Counted from the first letter of the stretch, positions 26,937-39,550 are shown. The stretch is DNA of 64,000 nucleotides from Agromyces atrinae (GCF_013407835.1 NZ_JACCBI010000001.1:248001-312000), one strand, 5' to 3'. The notes: a model not told the origin generated them from the letters alone. Program-made: numbers and translations.

Positions 26937-27562
26937 GCGCTCCGAACCCGCCCGGTGCGCAGCTGCGCGTCGGGCGCTTGACGAAGGCGCACGGCCTCAA
27001 GGGCGCCATCAAGCTCGAGCTGTTCACCGACGATCCCGCCCGGCGCTTCGTGCCGGGCGCGACGTTCTCGCTCCAGGTCCCCGACGAGTCGCCGTGGTTC
27101 GGCAAGACTCTCGAACTGCGTGAGCTCAAGTGGTACAACCAGCACCCGGTCGGCTTCTTCGTCGGAGTGGATGACCGTTCAGAGGCCGAGGCGCTCGCGA
27201 AGGCGATCCTCTGGGTCGAGCACGACGCCGAGGCCGATGCCGAGGACGACGCCTGGTACGACCACCAGCTCGTCGGACTCGACGTCATCCGTGACGGCCA
27301 GAAGGTCGGAACGGTCGCGCGCCTCGAGCACTTCCCCGCTCAGGACCTGCTGATCGTCACGACACCCTCGGGCGACGTCATGGTGCCGTTCGTCAAGGCC
27401 ATCGTGCCGGGCGTCGACATCGAAGCCCGCACCGTGACCGTCACGCCCCCGACGGGCCTCTTCGAAGAGCTGCCCGCCGAGGATGAGGCCGATGGGGCTC
27501 CCGCGTCCGACGCAACCCCGGCCGAAGCCGAAACCGCGTCGGAGTCCGACTCCGACGCGTGA
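26933..27562 (+). CDS. rimM: ribosome maturation factor RimM
   Basis: A 209-residue 16S rRNA-processing factor that binds S19 and the 30S head. The N-terminal RimM domain has the motif LRVGRLTKAHGLKGAIKLELFTD and the C-terminal PRC-barrel contains WYDHQLVGLDVI and VPFVKAIVPGVDIEARTV. The tail after about residue 180 is acidic and poorly conserved. GTG start overlaps khpA. In most bacteria rimM is followed by trmD and rplS; here the next genes are convergent (cysE, cysK), so those two are elsewhere. Confidence 0.95.
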   Translation: MSAPNPPGAQLRVGRLTKAHGLKGAIKLELFTDDPARRFVPGATFSLQVPDESPWFGKTLELRELKWYNQHPVGFFVGVDDRSEAEALAKAILWVEHDAEADAEDDAWYDHQLVGLDVIRDGQKVGTVARLEHFPAQDLLIVTTPSGDVMVPFVKAIVPGVDIEARTVTVTPPTGLFEELPAEDEADGAPASDATPAEAETASESDSDA

Positions 27563-27576
27563 GCCGAACCGGGGCC

Positions 27577-28164
27577 TCAGATGCTCCAGTTGCTCCAGTC
27601 GTGCACGCCGCGTGCAGCCGCAGCCGTCTCACGGCTCAGCGGCTGCTCGCGGGCGGGCACGCCCACCGCGAGCGAGTCCGCCGCGATGTCCTTCGTGACG
27701 ACGGCGTTCGCCCCGACGGCGCTCCGCGCACCGATCGTGATGTCGCCGAGTATCTTCGCTCCTGCGCCGACCGTGACGCCGTCGCCGAGCGTGGGATGAC
27801 GTTTGGCGCCCTTCGCGGCGCCTCGCCGTGCCTTTCCGCCGAGCGTCACACCGTGGTACAGCATGACGTCGTCGCCGATGATGACAGTCTCGCCGATGAC
27901 GACGCCCATTCCGTGATCGATGAAGAACCGTCGACCGATGCGCGCACCGGGGTGGATCTCGACGCCGGTCGCGAAGCGAGCGAGCTGCGAGATGACCCGC
28001 GCGACGAAGTGCGCCCGCCGTCTCCAGAGGGCGTTCGTGAGTCGGTAGACCCACACCGCGTGGAGACCGGAATAGACGAGGAACACCTCGACCCCGCTGC
28101 GAGCAGCGGGGTCGTGGCGCCTAGCGGTCGCGATGTCCTCGCGCAGGCTTCGGAAGAAAGTCAC
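27577..28164 (-). CDS. cysE: serine O-acetyltransferase
   Basis: A 195-residue hexapeptide-repeat acetyltransferase that makes O-acetylserine from serine and acetyl-CoA, the first step of cysteine synthesis. After the N-terminal helical part ([18 protein letters not shown]) comes the left-handed beta-helix with [20 protein letters not shown] and [20 protein letters not shown]. The conserved His of the IDHG motif is present. I take the GTG 4 nt after the cysK stop as start because [16 protein letters not shown] matches short actinobacterial CysE proteins; a TTG 12 nt upstream is possible. It is the second gene of a cysK-cysE operon. Confidence 0.93.
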   Translation of the reverse strand: MTFFRSLREDIATARRHDPAARSGVEVFLVYSGLHAVWVYRLTNALWRRRAHFVARVISQLARFATGVEIHPGARIGRRFFIDHGMGVVIGETVIIGDDVMLYHGVTLGGKARRGAAKGAKRHPTLGDGVTVGAGAKILGDITIGARSAVGANAVVTKDIAADSLAVGVPAREQPLSRETAAAARGVHDWSNWSI

Positions 28165-28168
28165 AGAG

Positions 28169-29104
28169 TCAGTCAAGCAGTCCTTCGTACAAGACCGTCG
28201 ACAGGTAGCGCTCTCCGTAGCTCGCGACGATGACGACGATCGTCTTCCCGGCGTTCTCGGGCCGCTTCGCGACCTCGATCGCCGCGTGCACCGTCGCGCC
28301 CGAGCTGATGCCGCCGAGGATGCCCTCGTCGACGCCGAGGCGGCGTGCGGTGGCGACGGCCTGATCGATGTTGACGTCGATGATCTCGTCGTAGACCTCG
28401 CGGTCGAGGATGTCGGGCACGAAGTTCGCCCCGATGCCCTGGATCTTGTGGGGGCCGGGTGCGCCGCCGTTGAGGATCGGCGACTCAGCCGGCTCGACGC
28501 CGATGATCTGGACGCCGGGCTTCCGCGACTTGAGCACCTGGCCGACTCCGGTGAGGGTTCCGCCCGTGCCGATGCCCGAGATGAAGATGTCGACCTCGCC
28601 GTCGGTGTCGTTCCAGATCTCTTCAGCCGTCGTGCGGCGGTGGGTCTCGGGGTTGGCCTCGTTCTCGAACTGACGCGCGAGCACGGCACCGGGCGTCTCG
28701 GCGACGATCTGCTCGGCGCGCGAGACGGCACCCTTCATGCCCTCCGAGCCGGGGGTGAGGACGAGCTCGGCGCCGTAGGCGCGGAGGAGGCCGCGGCGTT
28801 CCTTGCTCATCGTCTCGGGCATCGCGAGGATGACACGGTATCCGCGGGCCGCGCCGACCATCGCGAGCGCGATGCCGGTGTTGCCGCTCGTGCCCTCGAC
28901 GATCGTTCCGCCGGGTGCGAGGGCGCCCGCGGCCTCTGCGGCGTCGACGATCGCGACACCGAGGCGGTCCTTCACGCTCGCGGACGGGTTGTAGAACTCG
29001 AGCTTGGCGAGCACGCGGGCGCCGGCGCCCTCGGTGACCCGGTTCAACTGCACGAGAGGAGTGCGACCGACGACGTCGGTGATGCTGGAGTAGATGGCTG
29101 CCAT
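28169..29104 (-). CDS. cysK: cysteine synthase A
   Basis: A 311-residue PLP enzyme that converts O-acetylserine and sulfide to cysteine. The PLP lysine lies in NPSASVKDR (Lys 45), the substrate loop is EGTSGNTGI and the phosphate-binding loop [10 protein letters not shown]. The C-terminus (YEGLLD) is near the usual end that fits the CysE tail. Start ATG after a GAAGGGA Shine-Dalgarno sequence and a TAGGCT -10 box. The enzyme feeds cysteine for proteins and, in this family, mycothiol. Confidence 0.97.
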   Translation of the reverse strand: MAAIYSSITDVVGRTPLVQLNRVTEGAGARVLAKLEFYNPSASVKDRLGVAIVDAAEAAGALAPGGTIVEGTSGNTGIALAMVGAARGYRVILAMPETMSKERRGLLRAYGAELVLTPGSEGMKGAVSRAEQIVAETPGAVLARQFENEANPETHRRTTAEEIWNDTDGEVDIFISGIGTGGTLTGVGQVLKSRKPGVQIIGVEPAESPILNGGAPGPHKIQGIGANFVPDILDREVYDEIIDVNIDQAVATARRLGVDEGILGGISSGATVHAAIEVAKRPENAGKTIVVIVASYGERYLSTVLYEGLLD

Positions 29105-29137
29105 GGGAGTCCCTTCGAGGTCTGCTGAAGCGCCTCA

Positions 29138-29143
29138 AGCCTA
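29138..29143 (-). promoter_or_regulatory. -10-like box TAGGCT for cysK-cysE
   Basis: Minus-strand TAGGCT lies 33 nt before the cysK ATG; the leader carries the Shine-Dalgarno GAAGGGA. Confidence 0.5.
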
Positions 29144-29173
29144 GGCCCGCAGGCTGGCAGGACGGATATGCAT

Positions 29174-29179
29174 TACATT
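29174..29179 (+). promoter_or_regulatory. -10-like box TACATT for prmC
   Basis: TACATT ends 7 nt before the prmC GTG, consistent with a leaderless transcript. Confidence 0.4.
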
Positions 29180-29186
29180 CCGTGAT

Positions 29187-30071
29187 GTGACTCCCGAGCC
29201 CCGCGACGCATCCGACACCGACCTCCGTGGCGCGCGCGCGACCGTCATCCGTCGTCTGACCGACGCGGGGGTGCCGGATGCCGAGGTGGACGCCGATCTG
29301 CTCCTCGGCCATGTGCTGGGGCTCAGCCGTGGCGGCCTGCATGCACGACTCGTCGTCGGGGGATCGCTCTCGGACGACGACCTGTCGGCGCTCGCGCCGC
29401 TCGTCGAGAGGCGCGTGAACCGGGAGCCGCTCCAGCACATCACCGGACGGGCGCCGTTCCGCGCTCTCGACCTGCACGTGGGGCCGGGCGTGTTCATCCC
29501 GCGTCCCGAGACCGAGCAGGTCGTCCAGATCGCGATCGACGCGCTGCACGCCGTCGCCGATCCCGCTCCCGTCGCCGTCGATCTGGGATCGGGGAGCGGT
29601 GCCATCGCGCTCGCCCTCGCGACGGAAGTGCCGCACGCGCGTGTCTTCGCGGTCGAGAAGTCACCCGACGCCCTTCCGTGGACGAGACGCAACATCGCCG
29701 AGTTCGGCGGGGAGTCGCTCACGCTCGTCGAGGGCGACCTCGCCGATGCGCTCGGCGACCTCGACGGTTCGGTCGCGGTCGTCATCTCGAATCCGCCGTA
29801 CGTCCCGCGCACGATGATGCCCGTCGATCCCGAGGTGCACCTCTTCGATCCCGAGATGGCGCTCTACGGGGGAGAGGACGGGCTCGACGTCATCCGAATC
29901 CTCTCGGGACGAGCCCGTCGGCTCCTGCGATCCGGCGGCCTGCTCGTGATCGAGCACGCCGAGCACCAGTCGGGTGAGATCGCCGCGATCCTCGCCGCCG
30001 ACAGCTGGCGAGGCGTGTCGCATCATCGCGACTTCACGATGCGGGATCGAGCGACGACCGCCGTCCGCTGA
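29187..30071 (+). CDS. prmC: peptide chain release factor N5-glutamine methyltransferase
   Basis: A 294-residue SAM-dependent methyltransferase that modifies the GGQ glutamine of release factors RF1/RF2. It has a helical N-terminal domain with HITGRAPFRALDLHVGPGVF and IPRPETEQ, the SAM-binding VDLGSGSGAIALALA and the catalytic NPPY motif (about residues 202-205). GTG start follows a -10 box by 7 nt. In most relatives prfA (encoding its substrate) lies directly upstream; here cysK occupies that position. Confidence 0.96.
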   Translation: MTPEPRDASDTDLRGARATVIRRLTDAGVPDAEVDADLLLGHVLGLSRGGLHARLVVGGSLSDDDLSALAPLVERRVNREPLQHITGRAPFRALDLHVGPGVFIPRPETEQVVQIAIDALHAVADPAPVAVDLGSGSGAIALALATEVPHARVFAVEKSPDALPWTRRNIAEFGGESLTLVEGDLADALGDLDGSVAVVISNPPYVPRTMMPVDPEVHLFDPEMALYGGEDGLDVIRILSGRARRLLRSGGLLVIEHAEHQSGEIAAILAADSWRGVSHHRDFTMRDRATTAVR

Positions 30072-30101
30072 GCGCGCAGCATGCTTTCGGGCCGGGCGTC
30101 C

Positions 30102-30107
30102 TAGAAT
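30102..30107 (+). promoter_or_regulatory. -10-like box TAGAAT for tsaC
   Basis: TAGAAT ends 9 nt before the tsaC ATG; the leader would be two or three nucleotides. Confidence 0.5.
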
Positions 30108-30116
30108 CGTCCGGAC

Positions 30117-30869
30117 ATGACTCGCATCTACGATTGCTCCGTCGACGCTGAGCTCCTGACCGGAATGCGGCTCGCGCGAGCCGCGATCGGGCGCCGGGAG
30201 CTCGTCGTGCTCCCCACCGACACCGTGTACGGGATCGCCGCCGACGCCTTCAGCCCCGCCGCCGTCCAGCGTCTCCTCGACGCGAAGGGGCGTGACCGCA
30301 CCGCTCCTCCTCCCGTGCTCGTGCCCGGAGTCCCGACGCTCGACGCCCTCGCGGCGTACGTGCCGCCCGCCGTGCGCGACCTCGTCGAGAAGTTCTGGCC
30401 CGGCGGGCTGACGATCATCCTGCACGCCCAGCCGTCCCTCGACTGGGACCTCGGCGAGACGCGCGGCACGGTCGCGCTGCGCATGCCCGATCACCCGATC
30501 GCGCTCGAGCTCCTCTCGGAGACCGGCCCCCTCGCCGTCTCGTCGGCGAACCTCTCCGGCATGCCGTCGGCGCTCGACGCGCACTCGGCCCACGAGATGC
30601 TCGGCGAGTCCGTCGCCGTCTACCTCGAGGCCGGTCGCGCCGGCGACGCGTACGAGGCGATCGGCGAACGCCCGGGGGATCTGTCGTCCACGATCGTCGA
30701 CGCGACGGCCCTCGAGGACGGCGGCACACTCCGCATCCTGCGTGCGGGAGTCATCTCGCGGGAGGCGATCCGTGAGGTCGTGGGCGACCTCCTCGACGAC
30801 GACGGGGCCGCTCCCCGCGCGGCCGACGACGCTTCGCCGCCCGATTCCGACGGGGATGCCGCTCCGTGA
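30117..30869 (+). CDS. tsaC: L-threonylcarbamoyladenylate synthase
   Basis: A 250-residue Sua5/YciO/YrdC-family enzyme that makes threonylcarbamoyl-AMP for the t6A37 modification of tRNAs reading ANN codons. The YrdC core runs over about residues 15-205 with VLPTDTVYGIAADAF, PAVRDLVEKFWPGGLTIIL and GPLAVSSANLSG. It lacks the extra C-terminal Sua5 domain. The last 30 residues are acidic and unconserved. Its stop overlaps the GTG of the next gene, as in other actinobacteria where it precedes the ATP synthase region. Confidence 0.94.
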   Translation: MTRIYDCSVDAELLTGMRLARAAIGRRELVVLPTDTVYGIAADAFSPAAVQRLLDAKGRDRTAPPPVLVPGVPTLDALAAYVPPAVRDLVEKFWPGGLTIILHAQPSLDWDLGETRGTVALRMPDHPIALELLSETGPLAVSSANLSGMPSALDAHSAHEMLGESVAVYLEAGRAGDAYEAIGERPGDLSSTIVDATALEDGGTLRILRAGVISREAIREVVGDLLDDDGAAPRAADDASPPDSDGDAAP

Positions 30870-32056
30870 CGCTCTTCGTGCTCATCGCGCTCCTCACGGC
30901 GGTCGTGACCTTCGGGCTCTCGATCGTCGTCTGGAAGCTCAGCCTCAAGTACCGCCTGTATCCGAAGATCCGCGAGCGGGACGTGCACACGCGCCCGACG
31001 CCCCGACTCGGCGGTGTCGCGATGTTCGGCGGCGTCCTCGCGGCATTCGGCGCCGCGTGGATCGCCTCGAGCCAGTTCCCGAACCTCGCGATCATCTTCT
31101 CGAACCCGACGCAGATCCTCGCGATCCTCGGCGCGGCCCTGCTCATCGTCCTCCTCGGCGTCGCCGACGACATCTGGGACCTCGACTGGCTGACCAAGCT
31201 CGCCGGACAGTTCATCGCGGCGGGTCTGATCGCGTGGCAGGGTGTCCAGATCTTCTTCCTCCCGATCGGCGGCATCACCGTCGGGTCGTCGTGGATGTCG
31301 GCCCTCATCACGGTCTTCGCGATCGTGCTCGTGATGAACGCCATCAACTTCATCGACGGCCTCGACGGTCTCGTCGCCGGCGTGGCGCTCATCTCGAACG
31401 GAGTCTTCTACCTCTACACCTACCTCCTGGTGCAGAAGACGTCGCCGTCGAACTACTTCAACCTCGCGTCGCTCATCACCGTCATCCTCGTCGGTGCCTG
31501 CATCGGCTTCCTGCCGCTCAACTGGCACCCCGCGAAGCTCTTCATGGGCGATGCCGGCGCCCTCCTCGTCGGACTGCTCATGGCGACGAGCGCGATCGCG
31601 GTCACCGGCCAGACCAACCCCGGATCCTTGAAGCTCGGCGAGATCTTCCCGGCGATCATGCCGATCATCCTGCCCTTCGCCGTGCTGCTGATACCCCTGC
31701 TCGACTTCAGCCTCGCCGTCATACGACGGCTCAGGGCCGGGAAGTCGCCCTTCTCGGCCGATCGGGGCCACCTCCACCACCGACTGCTCGACATGGGGCA
31801 CTCGCACCTGCACGCCGTGCTCATCTTCTACGGATGGACCGCGGTCGCGTCGATCAGCTGCCTCCTGACCTTCGTGCTCCCGGCGTACTTCGAGCTCTCG
31901 GCCGCCTGGGCGCTCCTCTTCCTCGCCGTCGGATTCGTCGTGTGCGCGATCATCACGCTCGCTCCGTTGACGCGACGGAAGGCCATGGCGATCGCCGCGG
32001 AGGAGATCGGCGGGGGAGAGCTCGATCAGACGTCCCGGGTAGAATCAGCCGGGTGA
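30866..32056 (+). CDS. WecA/MraY-like undecaprenyl-phosphate glycosyl-1-phosphate transferase
   Basis: A 396-residue polytopic membrane enzyme with about 11 helices. It transfers a sugar-1-phosphate from a UDP-sugar onto a lipid carrier. Conserved polar motifs face the cytosol: RPTPRLGGVAMFGG, the acidic DD in LGVADDIWDLDW, NAINFIDGLDGLVAG and the histidines of ADRGHLHHRLLDMG. In actinobacteria this gene (sometimes called rfe or wecA) precedes the atp operon and probably starts arabinogalactan-like or teichoic-acid-type polymer synthesis. GTG start inside the tsaC stop. Confidence 0.92.
   Translation: MTLFVLIALLTAVVTFGLSIVVWKLSLKYRLYPKIRERDVHTRPTPRLGGVAMFGGVLAAFGAAWIASSQFPNLAIIFSNPTQILAILGAALLIVLLGVADDIWDLDWLTKLAGQFIAAGLIAWQGVQIFFLPIGGITVGSSWMSALITVFAIVLVMNAINFIDGLDGLVAGVALISNGVFYLYTYLLVQKTSPSNYFNLASLITVILVGACIGFLPLNWHPAKLFMGDAGALLVGLLMATSAIAVTGQTNPGSLKLGEIFPAIMPIILPFAVLLIPLLDFSLAVIRRLRAGKSPFSADRGHLHHRLLDMGHSHLHAVLIFYGWTAVASISCLLTFVLPAYFELSAAWALLFLAVGFVVCAIITLAPLTRRKAMAIAAEEIGGGELDQTSRVESAG
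32040..32045 (+). promoter_or_regulatory. -10-like box TAGAAT for the atpI-like gene
   Basis: TAGAAT ends 7 nt before the GTG of the atpI-like gene, inside the preceding reading frame. Confidence 0.45.
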
Positions 32057-32523
32057 GCGACGCAGTAACCCCCGACAACACACCCACCTCGAACCCCATC
32101 ATGAAGAAGGCGCTCCTCTGGAGCGCACTCGTCGCGGTGGCCATCGCCGTCATCGGCGCGACGGTGGGCGGTCTGGTCGCCGGAGTCCCCGGCATCGCCG
32201 GAGCGTTGCTCGGTGCGGCTCTCGCCCTGGTCTTCATGGGCATCACGGCGGCGAGCATCCTGCTGGGCAATCGTTTCGCGCAGGGAGAGCAGTTCGTCGG
32301 CATCTTCTTCGGCATCGTGCTCGGGGGCTGGCTCCTGAAGCTCGTCCTCTTCATCGCCGTCGTGGCGATCCTGCGCGGGCAGGAGTGGTTCGACTCCGTC
32401 GTGCTGTTCATCTGCCTCGTGGCCGGTGTGCTCGGCTCGCTCACGGTCGACGTCATCGTCGCCGCCCGTTCGCGTATGCCCTACGTGAGCGACGCGAAGC
32501 TGCCGACGGCGTCCTCCGAATGA
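32053..32523 (+). CDS. small membrane protein upstream of atpB (AtpI-like)
   Basis: A 156-residue protein with four membrane helices (about residues 22-45, 48-68, 85-105 and 113-133). Its place just before atpB is where atpI lies in many bacteria; AtpI helps assemble the c-ring or import magnesium. Sequence similarity to canonical AtpI is weak by eye, so the name rests on context. Starts with GTG 7 nt after a -10 box, overlapping the preceding gene by 4 nt. Confidence 0.75.
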   Translation: MSDAVTPDNTPTSNPIMKKALLWSALVAVAIAVIGATVGGLVAGVPGIAGALLGAALALVFMGITAASILLGNRFAQGEQFVGIFFGIVLGGWLLKLVLFIAVVAILRGQEWFDSVVLFICLVAGVLGSLTVDVIVAARSRMPYVSDAKLPTASSE

Positions 32524-32565
32524 CCTCGAACGCTCAAAGCGAATCGTTCCACGAGCGATGTCTGC

Positions 32566-32571
32566 TAGAGT
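32566..32571 (+). promoter_or_regulatory. -10-like box TAGAGT for the ATP synthase operon
   Basis: TAGAGT lies about 107 nt before the proposed atpB CTG start. A leader of about 100 nt would follow, in contrast to the leaderless genes elsewhere. Confidence 0.4.
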
Positions 32572-32621
32572 GTTCTACGGCCCGTAGCGGAGTTCTCAAC
32601 AGCTCTCCGGGGTTCACCTCC

Positions 32622-32677
32622 ATGTTCACGACGCGAGAGCGACGCCTTGCTCCACGCCCGAATCTGAGGACAGTGCA

Positions 32678-32684
<7 letters not shown>
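32622..32684 (+). other. possible 20-codon leader ORF overlapping the atpB start
   Basis: An ATG-initiated frame of 20 codons, rich in arginine and ending in HC-stop. Its TAG stop sits 4-6 nt after the first base of the proposed atpB CTG start. It has no good Shine-Dalgarno sequence. It might couple translation to atpB, or be chance. Confidence 0.2.
32666..32670 (+). promoter_or_regulatory. Shine-Dalgarno GAGGA that decides the atpB start
   Basis: GAGGA lies 7 nt before the CTG that opens the atpB frame, an ideal spacing, and no ATG, GTG or TTG in that frame lies nearby. Confidence 0.55.
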
Positions 32685-34359
<1,675 letters not shown>

Positions 34360-34364
34360 CACCG

Positions 34365-35156
34365 ATGGGATCAGCGTCCAGAGAGGCTCTCGCCGAGAGC
34401 CGTCGAGCGGCACGTTCGCAGAACGGTGACCTCGCGACGGGTGTCTCGCTGTTCGAGGCCAGCCGCATCATCGGCTCCTCGCACCAGCTCCAGGCAGCTC
34501 TCGGTGACCCGGGAGCGGAGACGTCGGCCAAGAAGGCCCTCGTCGCATCCGTCTTCGGTTCACGTGTGACGCCCCAGGCGCTCACTCTCCTCGAGTCCGT
34601 CGCTGCGGGTCGCTGGTCGACTCCGTCCGACATCCTCGAGGGAATCGAAGAGCTCGGCCTTCGCGTCATCGCCGCGTCGGCACCGAACGACGTCTCGCTC
34701 GAGAACGAACTGTTCGCCTTCGGCCGCGCCGTCGCGACCAACTCCGAACTCGAGCTCGCACTGAGCTCGAAGCTCGGATCGGGACCGGCCAAGGTCGCTC
34801 TCGTCGAGCGGCTGCTCCAGGGTAGCGCTTCGCCTGAGACGGTCGCGATCCTCACGCACCTCGTGCAGCAGCCCCTGGGCCGTCGTGCGGGCGAACTCGT
34901 CCGCCACGCGGCGCACGTCGTCGCCGACGAAGCCGGTTTCGCCGTCGCCACGGTGACCTCGGCCGTTCCTCTTCAGCAGGCTCAGATCGATCGTCTCCAG
35001 GCCGGTCTCGCCGCGCGCAGCGGACGCCCCGTCCGCGTGAACCAGATCGTCGATGCGAACGTCCTCGGAGGCCTGCGTGTGCAGATCGCCGACGACGTGA
35101 TCGACGGCAGCATCGCGAAGCGCCTCGGCGATCTTCGACTTCAACTCGCCGGCTAA
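34365..35156 (+). CDS. atpH: ATP synthase F1 subunit delta
   Basis: A 263-residue stator subunit linking F1 to subunit b. The N-terminal region is alpha-helical and the conserved C-terminal part has the typical AVPLQQAQIDRLQAGLA and NQIVDANVLGGLRVQIADDVIDGS. It is longer than E. coli delta (177) through insertions in its N-terminal half, as in other actinobacteria. It starts 5 nt after atpF. Confidence 0.95.
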   Translation: MGSASREALAESRRAARSQNGDLATGVSLFEASRIIGSSHQLQAALGDPGAETSAKKALVASVFGSRVTPQALTLLESVAAGRWSTPSDILEGIEELGLRVIAASAPNDVSLENELFAFGRAVATNSELELALSSKLGSGPAKVALVERLLQGSASPETVAILTHLVQQPLGRRAGELVRHAAHVVADEAGFAVATVTSAVPLQQAQIDRLQAGLAARSGRPVRVNQIVDANVLGGLRVQIADDVIDGSIAKRLGDLRLQLAG

Positions 35157-35213
35157 CACCGGACTCGCAACGACAACGGCCTCGCTCGGGCGCCGTACAG
35201 AAAAAGGAAGATC

Positions 35214-36851
35214 ATGGCAGAACTCACCATCAGCCCCGATGAGATCCGCAACGCGCTCAAGGATTTCGCGTCGGCGTACCAGCCGGGTGCGGCCGCGACG
35301 ACCGAGGTCGGCCACGTGACGGACGCTGCGGACGGTATCGCGCACGTCGAGGGTCTTCCCTCGGTCATGGCGAACGAGCTCATCCGCTTCGCGGACGGCA
35401 CGCTCGGCCTCGCCCTCAACCTCGACGAAGACCAGATCGGTGTCGTCGTCCTCGGTGAGTTCACCGGCATCGAAGCGGGCATGGAGGTGACCCGCACCGG
35501 AGAGGTCCTCTCCGTGCCGGTCGGTGACAACTACCTCGGCCGCGTCGTCGACCCGCTCGGCAACCCGATCGACGGACTCGGCGAGATCGTCTCCGAAGGA
35601 CGCCGCGCGCTCGAGCTCCAGGCTCCCGGCGTCATGCAGCGCAAGTCGGTGCACGAGCCGCTCCAGACCGGCATCAAGGCGATCGACGCCATGATCCCCG
35701 TCGGCCGTGGCCAGCGTCAGCTCATCATCGGCGACCGCCAGACCGGTAAGACGGCCATCGCGATCGACACGATCATCAACCAGAAGGCCAACTGGGAGTC
35801 GGGTGACGTCAACAAGCAGGTCCGCTGCATCTACGTCGCCATCGGCCAGAAGGGCTCGACCATCGCTTCGGTGAAGGGCGCCCTCGAAGACGCAGGAGCG
35901 ATGGAGTACACGACGATCGTCGCGGCTCCCGCCTCCGACCCCGCCGGCTTCAAGTACCTCGCCCCCTACACCGGCTCGGCCATCGGCCAGCACTGGATGT
36001 ACGGCGGCAAGCACGTCCTCATCATCTTCGATGACCTGTCGAAGCAGGCCGAGGCCTACCGCGCCGTCTCGCTGCTCCTGCGTCGTCCGCCGGGACGTGA
36101 GGCATACCCCGGTGACGTGTTCTACCTGCACTCGCGTCTGCTGGAGCGTTGTGCGAAGCTCTCCGACGAGCTCGGCGCCGGCTCGATGACGGGTCTGCCG
36201 ATCATCGAGACCAAGGCCAACGACGTCTCGGCGTACATCCCGACGAACGTGATCTCGATCACCGACGGCCAGATCTTCCTCCAGTCCGACCTCTTCAACT
36301 CGAACCAGCGCCCGGCCGTCGACGTCGGTATCTCGGTCTCGCGTGTCGGTGGAGACGCTCAGGTCAAGTCGATCAAGAAGGTCTCGGGAACGCTGAAGCT
36401 CGAGCTCGCTCAGTACCGTTCGCTCGAGGCGTTCGCGATGTTCGCATCCGACCTCGACGCGACGAGCCGTCGCCAGCTGGCGCGCGGTGCTCGTCTGACC
36501 GAGCTGCTCAAGCAGCCGCAGTACTCGCCGTACCCCGTCGAGGAGCAGGTCGTCTCGATCTGGGCCGGTACGAACGGCAAGCTCGACGAGGTCCCCGTCG
36601 AAGACATCCTGCGCTTCGAGCGCGAGCTGCTCGACTACCTCGCCCGCAACACGACGGTGCTCACCACGCTGCGCGACACGAACGTCCTCGACGACGCGAC
36701 CGTTGCGGATCTTGCTGGTGCTGTCGATCGCTTCAAGCTCGAGTTCCAGACGGGCGAGGGCAAGCCGCTCGCCTCCGTCGGTTCCGAGAAGTTCGAAGCG
36801 ATCGCCGAAGAAGACGTCAACCAGGAGAAGATCGTCAAGGGTCGTCGCTAA
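35214..36851 (+). CDS. atpA: ATP synthase F1 subunit alpha
   Basis: A 545-residue non-catalytic nucleotide-binding subunit. It has the N-terminal beta-barrel, the P-loop GDRQTGKT (residues 173-180), and the visit motif [17 protein letters not shown] in the central domain. The last 30 residues ([19 protein letters not shown]) are acidic/basic and extend beyond the core. The ATG follows AAAAAGGAAG. Length matches actinobacterial AtpA. Confidence 0.98.
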   Translation: MAELTISPDEIRNALKDFASAYQPGAAATTEVGHVTDAADGIAHVEGLPSVMANELIRFADGTLGLALNLDEDQIGVVVLGEFTGIEAGMEVTRTGEVLSVPVGDNYLGRVVDPLGNPIDGLGEIVSEGRRALELQAPGVMQRKSVHEPLQTGIKAIDAMIPVGRGQRQLIIGDRQTGKTAIAIDTIINQKANWESGDVNKQVRCIYVAIGQKGSTIASVKGALEDAGAMEYTTIVAAPASDPAGFKYLAPYTGSAIGQHWMYGGKHVLIIFDDLSKQAEAYRAVSLLLRRPPGREAYPGDVFYLHSRLLERCAKLSDELGAGSMTGLPIIETKANDVSAYIPTNVISITDGQIFLQSDLFNSNQRPAVDVGISVSRVGGDAQVKSIKKVSGTLKLELAQYRSLEAFAMFASDLDATSRRQLARGARLTELLKQPQYSPYPVEEQVVSIWAGTNGKLDEVPVEDILRFERELLDYLARNTTVLTTLRDTNVLDDATVADLAGAVDRFKLEFQTGEGKPLASVGSEKFEAIAEEDVNQEKIVKGRR

Positions 36852-36892
36852 CAAGCGACGAAGACGACCGGACCTAGGAATACAGGAGAGAC

Positions 36893-37789
36893 ATGGGAGC
36901 GCAACTTCGGGTCTACCGGCAGAAGATCAGGTCTGCCCAGACGACCAAGAAGATCACTCGCGCCATGGAGCTGATCTCGGCATCACGCATCCAGAAGGCA
37001 CAGGCGCGCGTCGCAGCGTCGACGCCGTACTCGCGAGCGATCACGCGCGCCGTCTCGGCGGTCGCGACCTACTCGAACGTCGATCACGTGCTGACGACCG
37101 AGCCGGAGAAGATCGAGCGCGCCGCGATCCTGATCTTCTCGTCGGACCGCGGTCTGGCCGGTGCGTTCAACTCGCAGGTGCTGCGAGAGGCCGAACAGCT
37201 CTCTGAGCTGCTCCGCGAACAGGGCAAAGAGGTCGTCTACTTCCTCGTCGGACGGAAGGCGGTCGGCTACTTCGCGTTCCGTCGCCGTGCGTCCGAGCGT
37301 CAGTGGATCGGTGGAACCGACAATCCGACGTTCGAGACGGCGAAGGAAATCGGCGACGCCGTCCTCGAGACGTTCCTCCGTGACGCCGACGAGGGTGGTG
37401 TCGACGAGATCCACGTCGTGTACAACCGCTTCGTGTCGATGATCACGCAGGTTCCCGAAGTCGTGCGTCTGCTGCCTCTCGAGGTCGTCGAGGGCGTCGA
37501 AGAGCCGGGCGAGAAGGATGTGCTCCCGCTCTACGAGTTCGAGCCGGATCCCGAGAGCGTGCTCGACGGGCTCCTTCCCGTCTACATCGAGAGCCGTATC
37601 TTCAACGCCATGCTCCAGTCGTCTGCCGCGAAGCACGCAGCGACGCAGAAGGCCATGAAGTCGGCCACCGACAACGCCGACAAGCTGATCAAGGACTACA
37701 CGCGACTCGCCAACGAGGCCCGCCAGTCCGAGATCACGCAGCAGATCGCAGAAATCGTGGGCGGCGCTGACGCGCTCTCCTCCAAGTAA
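36893..37789 (+). CDS. atpG: ATP synthase F1 subunit gamma
   Basis: A 298-residue central rotor subunit. The N-terminal helix has [20 protein letters not shown] and the C-terminal helix contains [20 protein letters not shown]; these two form the coiled-coil shaft. The middle Rossmann-like part includes [13 protein letters not shown]. Preceded by ACAGGAGAG, so a strong ribosome binding site. Nothing unusual. Confidence 0.97.
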   Translation: MGAQLRVYRQKIRSAQTTKKITRAMELISASRIQKAQARVAASTPYSRAITRAVSAVATYSNVDHVLTTEPEKIERAAILIFSSDRGLAGAFNSQVLREAEQLSELLREQGKEVVYFLVGRKAVGYFAFRRRASERQWIGGTDNPTFETAKEIGDAVLETFLRDADEGGVDEIHVVYNRFVSMITQVPEVVRLLPLEVVEGVEEPGEKDVLPLYEFEPDPESVLDGLLPVYIESRIFNAMLQSSAAKHAATQKAMKSATDNADKLIKDYTRLANEARQSEITQQIAEIVGGADALSSK

Positions 37790-39283
<1,494 letters not shown>

Positions 39284-39285
39284 GC

Positions 39286-39546
39286 ATGGCTGTCCTCTCC
39301 GTGAGTGTCGTCTCGGCCGACCGCGAAGTGTGGTCGGGCGAGGCGAACATGGTCGTCGCCACGACCGTCGAGGGCGAGATCGGTATCCTGCCCGGGCACG
39401 AACCGCTCTTGGCCATCCTCGGCAGTGGTGAAGTTCGCATCACCCTTGCCGGTGGCGAGAAGATCGTCGCCGACGCCTCCGAGGGTTTCCTCTCGGTCGA
39501 GAACAACACCGTCCAGGTGGTGGCCTCGCAGGCAGAGCTGGTCTGA
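39286..39546 (+). CDS. atpC: ATP synthase F1 subunit epsilon, short form
   Basis: An 86-residue epsilon that ends after the beta-sandwich domain (VSVVSADREVWSGEA, GEIGILPGHEPLLAILGSG, FLSVENNTVQVVA). The C-terminal helical hairpin found in longer epsilon subunits (about 130-140 residues), which inhibits ATP hydrolysis, is missing. This short form is normal for several actinobacterial lineages. ATG starts 2 nt after atpD, with a Shine-Dalgarno AGGAG. Last gene of the operon. Confidence 0.95.
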   Translation: MAVLSVSVVSADREVWSGEANMVVATTVEGEIGILPGHEPLLAILGSGEVRITLAGGEKIVADASEGFLSVENNTVQVVASQAELV

Positions 39547-39550
39547 GCCG

